Source: Xestospongia muta
Lineage: Eukaryota; Porifera; Demospongiae; Haplosclerida; Petrosiidae
Assembly (NCBI GenBank): GCA_963693285.1
Contig: OY848917.1
Coordinates: 17,531,245 to 17,595,244, forward strand
Reading direction: 5' to 3'
DNA: 64,000 nt
Both the position numbers and the translations under genes were made by a program. The notes under the pieces are model-generated. The model saw nothing but the letters and a program-made list of their open reading frames with translations. It was not told the origin of the DNA and ran no database searches. Position 1 is the first letter of the stretch, and every line of letters starts with the position of its first letter. Of this stretch, positions 20,795-35,200 are shown in pieces.

Positions 20795-22114
20795 TACTAT
20801 AATATTATGGCATAAACTTGCACAAAGCTAGTTCTAATTTTAGTTGTGTGAGATACATGGTGTTATATTAAATATTTTGATTTGATGCATATGATTATAC
20901 TAAATTGCAAAGATTTGACAAAATACATTATGTCATTGTTAAGATCAATGTTTATTGTGAATGCATGTTATTTTATTTTTTAATTATTTAATGAGGTAGC
21001 ACTGGTAGAAATAAATGAATATACATACATACATGTTGATGTACAAAACAATGGGAAATATATGTTAATTAAAAGTTTCCATGAACAACTAGCAACAAAA
21101 CCAACTTAAATACAAGTGTAAGGAGTTAGGAACATTGATACTGAAAGAACAGACCTAATAACAAATATGTAATAGGATCATGGAAGATATTACTGTTCTG
21201 TCTGGTGTTCTTGTTGGTTATTGTTACAAAAATCAGTAATGGCCATGGGTAACCTCTTTCATCTGAGCATAGATAATTGGAGACAATCAGTATTAAAATG
21301 TATGTCAAACATATTAAAAGTTATAGTACATTAATTTTATGTGACTTGCTTTTTTATTAATGTAGACTAGTTCAGTGATATATCTGAGTACAACATTGTA
21401 ACAGCTAGGAACACAATTTTAAAAGTATTAATGGTCTAAAGTGACTATCATGATAGTTATAATAATTATTAGTCTACATTTTCATGAGACAATTGTCTCG
21501 TTAAAGGATATTTATTTGGTACTATTAATGAGTAATTACATGCAGTATGTGGGCTTTCTCTCAAGCCATCAGCTTTATCTAGCTTATGTGGATTACAAAA
21601 ATTTATAGTAATTACAATCCATCCTTAATTTGAATTAATAACATCACCAGACATACAGAGGTATGTGTATAAGACAATTTATTGCAAAACACTAAATTAT
21701 TACTAGTAAATAGATGGCATATGGTCATTAGATTAATTTAGATTTACAACAAAAGAATGACATCTATTGTGATTTGTGACTAGTATAAACAGCATTATTA
21801 TTTATATTGCAAGCTGTTATTCAAATATATTGATTAGAAGGAAAGTATGCTAGTGTTTTGTTTTCACTTACTAATAAAAAATATTAGGGAAAGTGGAAGA
21901 GGAAGTAAAATACCTTCAGGTAGTTGTTGATTATTAATACAGCTCCTGTTGTACCCACATTTAGAGTGTATATCCACATGTTTATCCAATTTTTTTTTAA
22001 ATAATGAATTCTTTTTACAGAAACCAATGCAATATTGACCATCTCTCTCTTTTTTTATTAATAACTCTATCATCAAAAAACAACAGAAACAAAGTAAATA
22101 ATGAAAATAGAAAA
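20795..22114. other. AT-rich intergenic, no supported gene
   Basis: No PAZ, MID or PIWI sequence follows the Argonaute-like fragment on either strand as far as I can see. Open stretches on the minus strand (21126-21308, 21864-22076) lack family motifs. Confidence 0.45.
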
Positions 22115-22303
22115 GGGTGGTTCTTGGTGTAATTTGACTGATGATGTAACAACATGTCCTATGATGACATCACTATGCGTCATAGAGTTAATAATGTTAA
22201 TTAGGTTTGGTTTAGGGTTTAGGTGATGTCATCATATGATGACATCACTATGTGTCATTTCATTATTATGTCATCATAGTCAAGTTACACCAAGAACCAC
22301 CCC
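22115..22303. mobile_element. Foldback MITE-like element
   Basis: Terminal inverted repeats of about 24 bp: GGGTGGTTCTTGGTGTAA (left) and its near-exact complement ending at 22303, with one mismatch (ATTTGACT against ACTTGACT). The interior has repeats of ATGATGACATCACTATG in both orientations. It is about 188 bp with no coding capacity. No clear target-site duplication is seen. Confidence 0.8.
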
Positions 22304-22905
22304 ATATTATCAGTAAATAGTGTCATAATGATTATACAAGTGCATTAGGTCCAATAATCATTTAGCCAATATCCATGGAGTGATCAAACCAATAAGGAGT
22401 GTTGTCACTACTGCTAAGGTATAGTGACATTCATTATTAGGTACACGTAATTGCATTGTGAGTTTTCACTTCATAAAGCCACTGAGTGATAAAAGCAATA
22501 ACAATTATGTATAATCATGTGTTTAATATTTACTTGTTCCTTTCTTTGTTTTCTTAGACTGATTGTGCTTACATTGGTGGTAAGATATTGGTAAAAATAC
22601 ATTAACATGTTCATGGACACAAAGATCAACAATAGAACAAGGATCATTGAGATAATAAACTACTTTATTAGATTATTGACATATTTTAGGTTATTACATA
22701 TATACAACTAAATTTATCTAGTGATCATTTTTGCAATTGAAGTACACAGTCCTCCCTGGTACCCTCCCGCTTTTAATAATCTTATTATTACAAAAAATTA
22801 AATGCAGCAAGAAGGGAAGTTATATAATAATATTTGTATTATGTAAAAAATGTTTCAAACTATAAAGCACTAACAGTATATATATAAGATAGTTTAGTTA
22901 GCTAA
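22304..22905. other. Intergenic 3' of the ankyrin-Roc-death gene
   Basis: Nothing coding is recognised. It holds the 3' UTR and end of the minus-strand gene. Confidence 0.4.
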
Positions 22906-23213
22906 TTATTGACGTCTGGGGAGACCTAGATGGTCACGTATTTCATCAGCTTTTGCTAGGTTATTAACGATCCTTCCCTCAATAGCAGAGATCACTGTCT
23001 TCCAGGTAATAGGTGATGGCTGTGAAGTCAACCAGGTGTGGATCACTTGAATGAGTTTAACTTTATTATCTTGTGGATTGGTTAGTAAACCACTCAAAAC
23101 ATTGAAGGAAACTTTCAAAGCTGTGCCAGTAACATACCACTGATGATCGATATCAGCTAATAACTCGAGTAGATCGTGTTCATCAGGGGCAGTATTTAAA
23201 ATATCTGGCGTAC
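22906..23213 (-). CDS. Death-domain exon (C-terminus)
   Basis: About 102 residues: an acidic lead (TPDILNTAPDEHDLLELL), then a death-domain-like six-helix pattern with W at HQWYVTG, LSGLL, a middle helix with HTWL, TWKTVISAI and a last helix ending IRDHLGLPRRQ. The paired Trp positions (WL ... TW) are typical of death domains in ankyrin/NLR-type proteins. Acceptor AG at 23215-23214, phase 1 entry. The stop codon is clear. Confidence 0.82.
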
Positions 23214-26200
23214 CTGCATAAAAAATAGAGATTTAAAGACAGTAGCTAGAAGTCATTGTAACATTAATAATTCAATATTTCATTTAGACACATCCTCCAA
23301 AACTAAATAATAACAAATCAAACAAGCAGGGGTACTAGTACATTTATTAACCTTCTCTGCAGGCAACATCTTTCTTTGCAGGAACTTTGGAAATAATCTG
23401 GCTAATATCTGTGGTAGAAAACAATGTATAAGGACAAACATATATATCTTCGGTAAACATACATAGCTTTAATTACAGAAATACATCTGAAAATATATTA
23501 ACATTTTCTTTGAAAATGACATGATGTAGGAAAAGTTTATATACTAATAATCCAAACACAAACAAAGTAGCAATAATAGAAATATACATAACTAGCAATA
23601 CATGGATAGTTTCCAATACTAGATTGATGAGTCCAGCTTTGATCTCACTTAGTTTCTAACTGTCATTGCCAAAACTTTAACATTGATAGTGCACACATAA
23701 AAAGCTTCTAACTTATCCTTTTGTCTAATTTACTTTGATGCTGCTTTAGATGTCTTATAAACAAATTTTGTACTGTTAATAATAGTTTCCAATCCTTGTG
23801 TTATGCCACTATGTAGAAATAATGCTATTTTATTGCCACAACTTTCATTGTGCTTGTTTTAAATTGGGTTGATAACAATCAAAATAATTCCTACATCATC
23901 TCAATTTTTAGGAAAAAGAATTTATGTGTAATCAAGCCAAAAATAGCTAATTTGACTCGTAATGTACTGTAAGTACATTTGTTACAAATCAATAGAGGAC
24001 AAAACAAAATGTGATGCTATAAACATATTTTACATTTCACAACTGCTTTAGTGTGCTTTAGAAAAAAAATAATTGCCAAGAAAAAATGTAGGCCATGGAA
24101 TAGTTTGAAATGGATTTGCAAGTTCAGGATTTTCTAACAGGTTAATAATTAAACTATGGTATTTGTGTCATCAAACATTCCCGACACATGTACATAAGAA
24201 TTAAAAAAAGTTGTTACAAGCAAAATAAACAATTAATAATCTTTGTTTGAGGCAAGACACTGCTACTAGTGTGCTTTAAATTTTTTTTTAAAAATTCATT
24301 AATTTCATAATAGCATACATGTTGCGGATAAGGACCTTTATCAAATTTACATTAAATAAACACTAGAAGGTTATTTGTAGTAAATTGCCTTAATATAAAA
24401 TTGCCTTATAAAACTGGTTTCACACTCAACTAGAGTAGGTATGTGATCTAACTTTCAGGGACTAATTGGATATGTTATTTAATAAAACAAGGAGCTACAA
24501 ATATTGTACACTAACCATCAAGGCATTCCTCAGATATAATTTCTATATCATCTTCATTCAATGGAGGGTCAGCAAGATCCTATAGAACAGTACAGAATGT
24601 GATATAAGTATGATAAGGTACAGAATGTGGTGTAAGTATGAAATGATACAGAATGTGATATAAGTGTGAGACAATAAAGAATTTTGTGTAAATGTGATAC
24701 ATGGCTAATCAATATTTTTTGTATTATCAAATTAACTTATACTTACCAAAGGATTACGTCCAGCAAAGACACTGAACTGACAGAAACGATCCTTAATTGA
24801 CATTGGGCTTAATGATGATGAGAAATATGAGCATTTATTCACTATGTGTTGAAATTGGTGATCTGGAAGTGGCAGCTTAGCACTGAAAAGTGCTTTTGTG
24901 ATTGAAGGAGCAATACAAAGAAAAGGATCATGAGCTCCCACAATCTGTTCAATACCCACCTTCTTAGTATTACTGTTGTCACTAACAATACACTTTCTAA
25001 GCACTGATCGAGCAATGTCTTTTATATTATAAAGTGTGCGTTTACTAACAAGAAGGCTACGAACTTTTGCTACATCACTAGGAGCTATGAGGTACTCCTC
25101 GCACTCAAATGAGTCCACCTGACTCTTCAATGTTAATATGACCTGAACAACATCATTGAAAAGTTTGCGGCTGTTCTTGTTGTCTTTGCGGCTCTCTTCA
25201 ATGTCTTTCATTGATGTAATTACTGTAACACAACGACAGTGTTCAGTTACTTCAACAATAATATCAACTTCATCTTTCTCCCAATAAATACCAGTCGTCC
25301 ATACATTACAACGACGAGCTAACATTTCGATTTGTGGATCACTATCAGCAAGTTCACCAGCTATATTGCGGCGTGGAAGACAAAAAATGTAGGAAAGACT
25401 AAAAAGAAGAAGGTGAAGAAATCGTGTTGAGAGGAATTGGTTAGGATCACGACACCAGAGGCACCATCCTATCCCATTTTCTATTTTAATATCTGCAGGG
25501 GGCTCAGCATAAATGAGAGATGGAAAAAATAAGAGCTCATCTGATAGCAGAGGAGTTAAAGCTGATATATTGGTTTTGAGCTGTTGTAGTGTATTATATT
25601 CTAACACATGACAGAACTGAAGACTTCTAAGGAACCCAATTAACATACGAATATCATGCTTTGGAAATAATTTTTTAAGAACAGAGGTAGGCACAATGCC
25701 AGTATTACTAGCAATATATTGATGGACATGTTCAAATTTCTTTGGAGCAAAAAGGACACCATTGACTTCATTGAGAATAGCAGCTCTGTCAATAACTACC
25801 CAACTTTCAGCATCATCCTCATTTTTAAGGAATAAGATGAGACCCTTGTCATTTAAAGTGAATAAGAATTGCAATAAGACTGACCTTTCTGTAGGAAGTG
25901 AAGGGTCATCACGCTTTTTTAATACAAGACACAGCTTTTCCAGGCTAATGGCTATAATATTCTCTTTGTTTCGAAGCAATTGCAAAAAGGAGAATTGAAC
26001 GTGGCAGTAGAAACTAATTTTATCGGATCGATCTTGTACAGCTTTACAGCTATAAGAAAGCTTAGCAACAAACTCTTTGACACCTTTTCCTCCAGGACGA
26101 TGACATTCCATAGGTAGGAACCCAACATATTCTTGTGAATGATCAGCTTTTTCAGCAACTTCAGCAACTACTTTAGAAATTTTCTCACAACCATCAGTCA

Positions 26201-29200
26201 TTTCATCGAGTCGACTTCCAATGACAAGTATTTGAGATCGTCTTGAGCTTGATAATTGAAGACTCACATTCTTTATAAAATTAAACCAGTAGTATAAATC
26301 ACTTTTAATGGTGCCAAGATTGTCGGTCATCTTAGAAAGTATGGCAAAAACAGCAGGAGTGTTTAACATGAGATTTTCTAGAATTGCTGCATGACTGCTG
26401 TAATACTCCATATGACCTGCAAGATCATAAAGGACCATGTTTCCCACTTCGTGACTTGAAAGGGTATGTGCATTAATCCCAGTAGTTAACAATTTCACTG
26501 GAATAGGAGGATCAGACATATCGAACTCGTAGTTAGGTGGTTCCTCAGCTCGTTTCTTAATGACTGCTGCAAGTGAACTTTTACCTGCACCAGTGTTACC
26601 ACAAAAAAATACTTTGCTATAAGATTCTACAGGGAAATCTTTTCGACATTGCTCAAATGGCTCAAACATCTTTAAAATACTGAAGCGATTTACGTCGTCA
26701 CGATAAGCAAGTTCCATGGCTGTTTGATTATTTCGGTTTCTAGCCATTGGGTTGACCTTTCCTGATGATAAAAGGGATTTGACTACATCACCATAACAAC
26801 CCCTGCAAGCAACGTGAAGAGGTGTATTACCATCCTAAAAAATTAGAGTAAATTTCAGTAATTGGCATTCCTTTTATTTCAGTTTACAATGTGTGATTGA
26901 TTGTTAGAATTACTTCATTTATACCTACATTTCAAATGTTTACCTCATTTATAGTGATAGTATTTTGTGAGTATTTTAGCCAGTTAATTATGAATGTGGC
27001 AAACAAACAATAATTAATTAATTTGTATTAATGAAAACCTAAATATTTCTGAAGCAATGAGAACTAAAAACTTTGAAAATGCCTCAACTCATCCATATGT
27101 TCTTGATAGACGATTTCTAAGCCTGCATTGAAAAAAAATATGTTCTACTTCATTTTCCAATGGAAGCAAATGTACAGCAAGCGAAACCGACTAAAACAAC
27201 AGCTAATTTTTCAGAAAAAATTTAAAACTTTTCTTGCATGCTGAGTTTGCAAGGACTGCTTCTCATACAGTTGACACCATTCATATATCTGAATGAGATT
27301 TCTATAATACAAAATGGCATGTTGTTACCAACTGTTGTGGATTATATCGTGATGCAACACTACTTCAATACTTTCCACAACATCTTTATTTGTCAAGCCA
27401 ACCATTTTGTATGTAAAAGGCCACCAATGACAAGGTAAAATAACTTGGTTATCAATGATAACATCAGTCATTTTAGCTAGACCCTCCTGCTCTTTACTCT
27501 ATAAAAGAAGAGAGGTCACAACTGAGTATATTTAATTGACCAATCAGATCACACTATACATATTCTGGACAGCATGCATGGATAGTAAGAAGTAACATTT
27601 TATTATAGATGTCATTTTTGGGGTCACTGATATTTTGTAAGTACAAAGAGATAAATGTTTGATGTTTTGCATAAAGGGGAAAATATATGTCTAGAGATCT
27701 TTAAACTGAAACATATGAACTGTAAATCTTCTAAAGTAGATAACACACATTAAATAGTAATGTTGTGGGCTTCTTTGTTTTATTCTTATTGTGATTAGTT
27801 GAGGTTCTGGTGTGACCTTTGCTAGATCCTTCTTGTGGATCAGCAAAGAGGAGGGTCTAGCTTAATACACTGAAAATACCAAAATAAATCATTAATCATT
27901 GTAACTGAAGTAACTCAATTTATAAAGCAGTAGGAAAATAAGGTAAACATTTGAACATTGAATTATAACATATAACAGCTAACATAACTTGAATGCTATT
28001 AAGAATCATCAAAAGGTAAGGTTTTATAATATCTATGTGTTCAATGGTAACATATTTTATAATAGGACTATTGATATGTACACTGATCTCTATTATAATT
28101 TTAGGACGACTCATGCAGACAAGAATTTTTTTATGCATCACATAACTTGGCTTTTGAGAAAAAAGGTATATATGTATTGGAGCTAATACAAGCTTTATTT
28201 CATTAAACTATTAGAAAGTCAATCTCATCAGTGTAAAAAATTAACCCAGCAAATATTGTGGATGAGATTGACTATATCTTCTTATAATTCTCATCTACTA
28301 ATATGGTTTGCAGATTTTTAATAACATTTCATAAAGGTATCACAATGTTGCTCAGTGGTTATATGTCAAATCATTGTGCCAATACTTTCTTTGATTTTTT
28401 AAGTGAGCTAGTTAAAACATTTTAGGACGTAGTAAACTATAAAATCCATGTCACAACTTACTTGATTAGCGATGTCAGGATTAGCATTGGCTTTAAGAAG
28501 GAACTGAACACATTCATTATTGCCTTTCTCTGAAGCAATGTACAAAGCAGTTTGGCCATTCTATGTATATGTAAAAGGACATATAACAAATGAATGTTAG
28601 TATATATGACATAAAGTGACTGAATAAAATTCAGAACATTTCCTTTTAACTATAACCAATCATGAAAGAGATGTTCTTTAACATGGTATTACACTACCCA
28701 TATTCTGGATAGTATGCATGGATAGTTAGAATTAACACTTTGTTATAGATGTCGTTTTTTGGAAATGCATGTCTAGAGATCTTTACATTGAAACATATGA
28801 ACTGTAAAGTCTTTTAAAGTAGATAAAATGTATTGAATGTTAATGTTGTGGAGCTTCTTTTTTGTTTATTGTAATTAGTTGAGGTTCTGATATGACCTTT
28901 GCTAGATCCTTCTTGTGGATCAGCAAAGAGAAGGGTCTAGCTTAATACACTGAAAACACCAAAATAAATCATTAATCATTGTAACTGAAGTAACTCAATT
29001 TATAAAGCAGTAGGAAAATAAGGTAAACATTTGAACATTGAATTATAACATATAACAGCTAACATAACTTGAATGCTATTAAGAATTATCAAAAGATAAG
29101 GTTTTATAATATCTATGTGTTCAATGGTAACATATTTTATAATAGGACTATTGATATGTACACTGATCTCTATTATAATTTTAGGATGACTCATGCAGAC

Positions 29201-32200
29201 AAGAATTTTTTTATGCATCACATAACTTGGCTTTTGAGATAAAAGGTATATATGTATTGGAGCTAATACAAGCTTTATTTCATTAAACTATTAGAAAGTC
29301 AATCTCATCAGTGTAAAAAATTAAACCAGCAAATATTGTGGATGAGTCTGACTTTATCTTTTTATAATTCTCATCTATTAATATGGTTTGCAGATTTTTA
29401 ATAGCATTTCATAAATCTTCTACAATGTTACTCAGTGGTTATATGTCAAATCATTGTGCCAATACTTTCCATGATTTTTTTTAATGGGCTGGTTAAAACA
29501 TTTTAGGATGTAGTAAACTATAAAATCCATGTCACAACTTACTTGATTAGTGATGTCAGGATTAGCATTGGCTTTAAGAAGGAACTGAACACATTCATTA
29601 TTGCCTTTTTCTGAAGCAATGTACAAAGCAGTTTGGCCATTCTATGTATATGTAAAAGGACATATAACAAATGAATGTTAGTATATATGACATAAAGTGA
29701 CTGAATAAAATTCAGAACATTTCCTTTTAACTATAACCAATCATGAAAGGGATGTTCTTTAACATGGTATTAAATAAACATTAGATGACTCATTAATAAA
29801 TCATTAAGAAAACAATTTCATATGGTCAATATTTAAGATCACTTAAATGCTATTGGGGACTTCAAGTAAAATGTATAGCATGGTTTTACAATATGTTTTA
29901 TAATAGCACTATTGATATGTGTCACTGATCTTCTCTATTGTAATAATAGAATGACTCATGCAGACAAGGAATTTTATTATGCATCAGATAACTTGGCTCT
30001 TGAGATAAAAGGTATATATGTATTGGAGCTAATACAAGCTTTATTTCATTAAACTATTAGAAACTCAATCTCATCAGTGTAAAAAATTAAACCAGCAAAT
30101 ATTGTGGATGAGTCTGACTTTATTTTCTTATAATTCTCATCTATTAATATGGTTTGGAGATTTTTAATAACATTTCATAAATCTAGTACAATGTTGCTCA
30201 GTGGTTATATGTCAAATCATTGTGCCAATACTTTCTATGATTTTTTTGAGTGAGCTGGTTAAAACATTTTAGGACATAATAAACTATAAAATCCATGTCA
30301 CAACTTACTTGATTAGCGATGTCAGGATTAGCATTGGCTTTAAGAAGGAGCTGAACACATTTATTATTCCCTTTCTCTGAAGCAATGTACAAAGCAGTTT
30401 GGCCATTCTATGTATATGTAAAAGGACATATAACAAATGAATGTTAGTATATATGACATAAAGTGACTGAATAAATTCAGAACATTTCCTTTTAACTATA
30501 ACCAATCATGAAAGAGATGTTCTTTAACATGGTATTAAATAAACATTAGATGACTCATTAATAAATCATTAAGAAAACAATTTCATATGGTCAATATTTA
30601 AGATCACTTAAATGCTATTGGGGACTTCAAGTAAAATGTATAGCATGGTTTTACAATATGTTTTATAATAGCACTATTGATATGTGTCACTGATCTTCTC
30701 TATTGTAATAATAGAATGACTCATGCAGACAAGGAATTTTATTATGCATCAGATAACTTGGCTCTTGAGATAAAAGGTAAATTTATAGGAGCTAATACAT
30801 TCCATTAAAAACTTTATAATTTTCATCTACTATTATGGTTTGCAGATTTTTAGTAACATTTCATAAATGTAGCACAATGTTGCTTAGTGGTTACATGCCA
30901 AATCATTGTGGAGTTACTTTCTCTGGTAATCTTTGAGTAACCTGATTAAAATGTTTTAGGGCATAGTAAACTATAAAATTCTTGTCACAACTTACATGAT
31001 CAGCAATGTCAGGGTTAGCACTGACTTCAAGAAGAAGCTGAACACATTCATTATTCCCTTTCTCTGATGCAATGTACAAAGTAGTTTGGCCATCCTTTGT
31101 ATATGTAAAACAAATAAAAATGATTGTAGGTAAAAATGACATAAAATGCTTGAATAAAAGGCAGTATGTCTTCTTCACAATCATGAGCAAATTTTTCAAC
31201 ACGGTACCAAACAAATATTAGACCACTTATTAATATTTAATTAGGAACAACTTTATGTGGTCAACATTCAACTGCATTACATGAACGGTGTCTGGCAAAT
31301 ATTAGCAAACCTGTTATGCAGTTTGCATGAACCATTATGGAGTATACACCACTTATTAAAAATTCATTAGGAAAAAATTTTAATGCAGCAAACTGTCAGA
31401 CAATGTTGCTACAGATAAGTGAATTGTGGTCTAAATGAATGATAGTCTTCCTCATTGGGCTGTCATGTGCTTATGTAATGACCCTAGCTAAGTGAATCTA
31501 ATAACAAAGCATGTTTTTCCATAACATGTTAAAGTTGACATGATACTAAAGGAGTTGAAAGTGTCAACAAACTGCTTTAGAACAGCATTTTATCAGATAC
31601 ATGAATGTGATATTACTTTCAACTTCGATGGTATCCAATCATGCCACAAACACAACTGTGACATTAGCAACCCTTGGGTCTGTTGGCCTTTGGGTTTGTT
31701 TTGCATCATGGCACCTGTATCTGTGACACAACTCTCATGGTTGTGTACATATACTTAATACTATCAATTACAATTCAACGTACATTGTTTCCAATGTTAA
31801 CGACAGCTCCCCTGGACAGAGCATCCTTAGTACCTTCCAAATCTCCTTTTCTCAAAGATTCTAAAAGTAAAGTGTCCTAAATGGAAAAGGTAAAGTTTCT
31901 CAATTTCTACATTACAACAGATTATATTCCTGAATTTTAAGGTGTAAATATATTTGTATAGAATGCTTGTATTTAGCATATGTATGAACTTCAAAACATG
32001 CAATCACATTGCTAAAAATATTCATTTGCCAAATAATATTGACTGTATACTTTTTACATTTACATGAATATATATGTGCATGTTTATATATTGTGAATGC
32101 TATAATAATATAAAATGTACATACTAACAAACACAACAAATTGAGTTACAGAAAGATTCAGTGCTTAATACATACAAGTGTGTACAAATATATAACATAT

Positions 32201-35200
32201 GACTTACAGCCTGTACAGCTTCTAAATTGTTGGCATTAGCATTAGCATTAACTAACATCTTTTGAATGACTTCATTTTTAGTCCAATATGCTGCATGAAG
32301 TGCTGTACGGCCATACTACATGATATAAATATATAAAAAGACATGATACGAGTCAGATCAAAGTAAGACATAGATATAAAGATAAAACGCTAAGTATTGG
32401 ATACCTCACTGTCAAGTGACTTTTAAGCTAGACTGCTGGCACAAAATATTCTCTCCTATGCAAATATAAGCTTCGTCTAGTGCTATAGTGCAACATAAAC
32501 ATTTTTAGTGCACCAAGTGCTCCTGGTCACATCACATGATGTGAGGTCAGCAAATAAGCCACCAAAGAACTAGTCAAGATTAACTTCAATGATAGACAGC
32601 AAATAACAAATATTATGGGCATGTTTCTAGAGCTATTCTAGAAGATAACATAACAGGCAAAGCATGTCTCTAAGACCTGGCAAAATACTGTGTTTTTCTG
32701 AAGTAAGAATATCTATACAAAGTCATGGCAACAAAGATATTTTACACAAGATCTAACCATAGATTGTATGGGCTTATTGTTTCACAAGTTTAAACAAGGA
32801 TATATTAGATAAAAAAAGTCAGATGACTACAAATTTGGGAGTTTTTTTTCAGAAAAAGGTCACTTTCTGACTAGAAAGTGCTACATAGCGATTTGCTAAA
32901 TATAAATATCATACATTTATAACTGTAAGCTTAATAATTGATTTAAAAAACGTGGTTACTCTGTATATTATTGTACATTTAATTATAGTTTGTCACGTTT
33001 GAATTGCATTTTACTATGTATCTGCTATAGAAACCATGTTTGTAGATGTACAACTATTGCAGCACAAGACCAAAAACTACATCGGGGCAGGATAATTAAA
33101 CATTATACAGTAAACAAAAGAGTGTGTAAACAAGTGAATATAATTTTGTTGTTGTTGACTAATATACTATTGTGTAAGATATACTATTGTAGGGCTTTAC
33201 TATGAGCAGTGGTCAAGTATTTAGATAAAAAATTACAGCCTTTATACAAAGCCACATTATTCCAATTAATTTGAAGAAGGAAAGTTACCACATTCTGTAC
33301 ATTACTACTATAGTAATGAACATTTGAAATTTGATTAATAAGAAATTAGAAAATTATTTTGTTAAATATTAATAAAGATAATATCAACAAGGTATTAATG
33401 ATTGCTGACTTTATGTTTGAAATTGTCATAATTTCTGTAATTTTGAATTGTATAATTTGCCCAAGTAACAATGCTAACAGACATCACTAAGATATAAAAA
33501 TGTGGATGTCAATACAATAAATCTTGTGGCAGCAATATCAGATGTTCACAATATGGGATAAGTTATTTGTTAATAAAAAGACATTTTTTGAATTATCAAC
33601 TATTTTTTCATGTTTGGTCTATTACTTTACAGTCAGAGTATTTAGCAACACAGATCATTTTGTGGTAGCCAGCCTTAAAACTTGATTCCATACTTAACCA
33701 CCTAAAGTACTTGTATCTGTTCAGTCAGAGACAAGTGTTAATTGAACTAATTGGTTCTTGCTATATTAAGCTTTGAAACATGTCAAAACTTAATTTGACA
33801 GTCCTAACCTGGTATTTTATTATGGAATACATGGTTTCATGGAATTGGGGATTTTACGAGTTCTGATTGGTTTAGCAAACCTAGGCACGCTAACATGAAA
33901 ATTAAAGAATAGTTATTAATTAAAAATGGAATATATAATAATACAAAGTAATCATTTTAGTGATGTGATTTCTTAATTACCTGTCCTACTAGTTTGAAAA
34001 ATCTTTCTGTTAATTTAGAAGTTTATTAATTCATTTTGGAATGGTTCAATGTCTCACTATTAGGTAAAAGTGGATTATGAAGGCTCTCGGAACTAACATA
34101 CAGCGCTAACAAACTCAATCAACTAGACAATTTTAAAAGACACAAACACTTAATAAATCATTAGAACATACAGCTACAGATTATAATTTTGAGCTGTAAC
34201 AATTACAAATTTGGGACAAATTTGAGCACTAAAATTGACTTTTAAACTCTGAAACAGATGGCATTTTGTTCATTTTTCCATTTGACATCCACATTGCTAA
34301 TGTTAATCTGTAAAATGTTTGCTCAAGCTTGAGATATTAACCAGAGACCAAAAAATATTGGAAAAACAGGTATTAGAGTTACAGGAACTCGGCTGTTCTA
34401 TGTGTACATTCGAAAACAGACTATTTGCATCATCAGAGATGAAGAGATGATAAGAACAGATATCAGTAATGAAAACAAGTTTAAGATTTACAATTTAATC
34501 TATTATGTTGCCAAAATTAACAGAAAATTATGAAACTTTGACCAACTGATGAATAATGTAAAATAAAATTTAATCAGAGAAAGCAGGTTGGTGGCCTAAA
34601 CAAGTTCCTTTCAAAACTTTGTCGAAGCCAAAAGGCTTAAATAGTAAGTTATTTCTTCTTAATTCAGACTATAATTATCTCTGTAAGCTTTTTATTATAT
34701 AACAAACTGGAGTCAGAGGCTACGAAGTGTTAGTAATGTTATGTACATCGTGGATATAATTTAAAGATGTTGGACCTTAATTATATATGACAAAACATGT
34801 AAATTGCAATGTAAATTGTTTAAAGTTGATTATGAATTAAAACTAAATAATACATAGGAATTCAATATGTGGTCTTGGTATATTCGAGGCTAGTGTGATC
34901 AAGAAGAATGACCTCTCTCAGAAGTCTTTGTTGTATTTTGAATCATGTGACAGACATCATGGAAGTGACCATGTGGCACATGCCTCCAACAACTGGGAAT
35001 TGTTTGTTGCCAAGGTTCAAGAAGATAGCTCAAACATATCAAAAATATATATATGTTTTATTTTGTATGTTTGTTGGTTTTCTTTTGTTGTTAAATTCTA
35101 TGAGCTCTTGTACTCCTAACAGTTTTATAATAGAGAGTATAAATCAATGGACTCTAGGATAACTTTTGAATGACTTAAGTCAAGTATCATTACATAAACT

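Larger units (their letters stand above)
27558..31215. repeat. Tandem duplicates of an ankyrin-exon unit (four copies)
   Basis: Four stretches each hold one ankyrin exon and matching introns: about 27558-28690, 28700-29770, 29880-30540 and 30640-31200. The first two are ~1.08 kb apart and nearly identical over ~650 bp; the others are shorter, 0.77 and 0.69 kb apart. The copies grow more diverged toward the right. Confidence 0.85.

Noticed and set aside
21126..22076. Minus-strand open stretches after the Argonaute fragment
   Set aside because: Low-complexity, Lys/Asn/Ile-rich readings without motifs; likely chance in AT-rich DNA.
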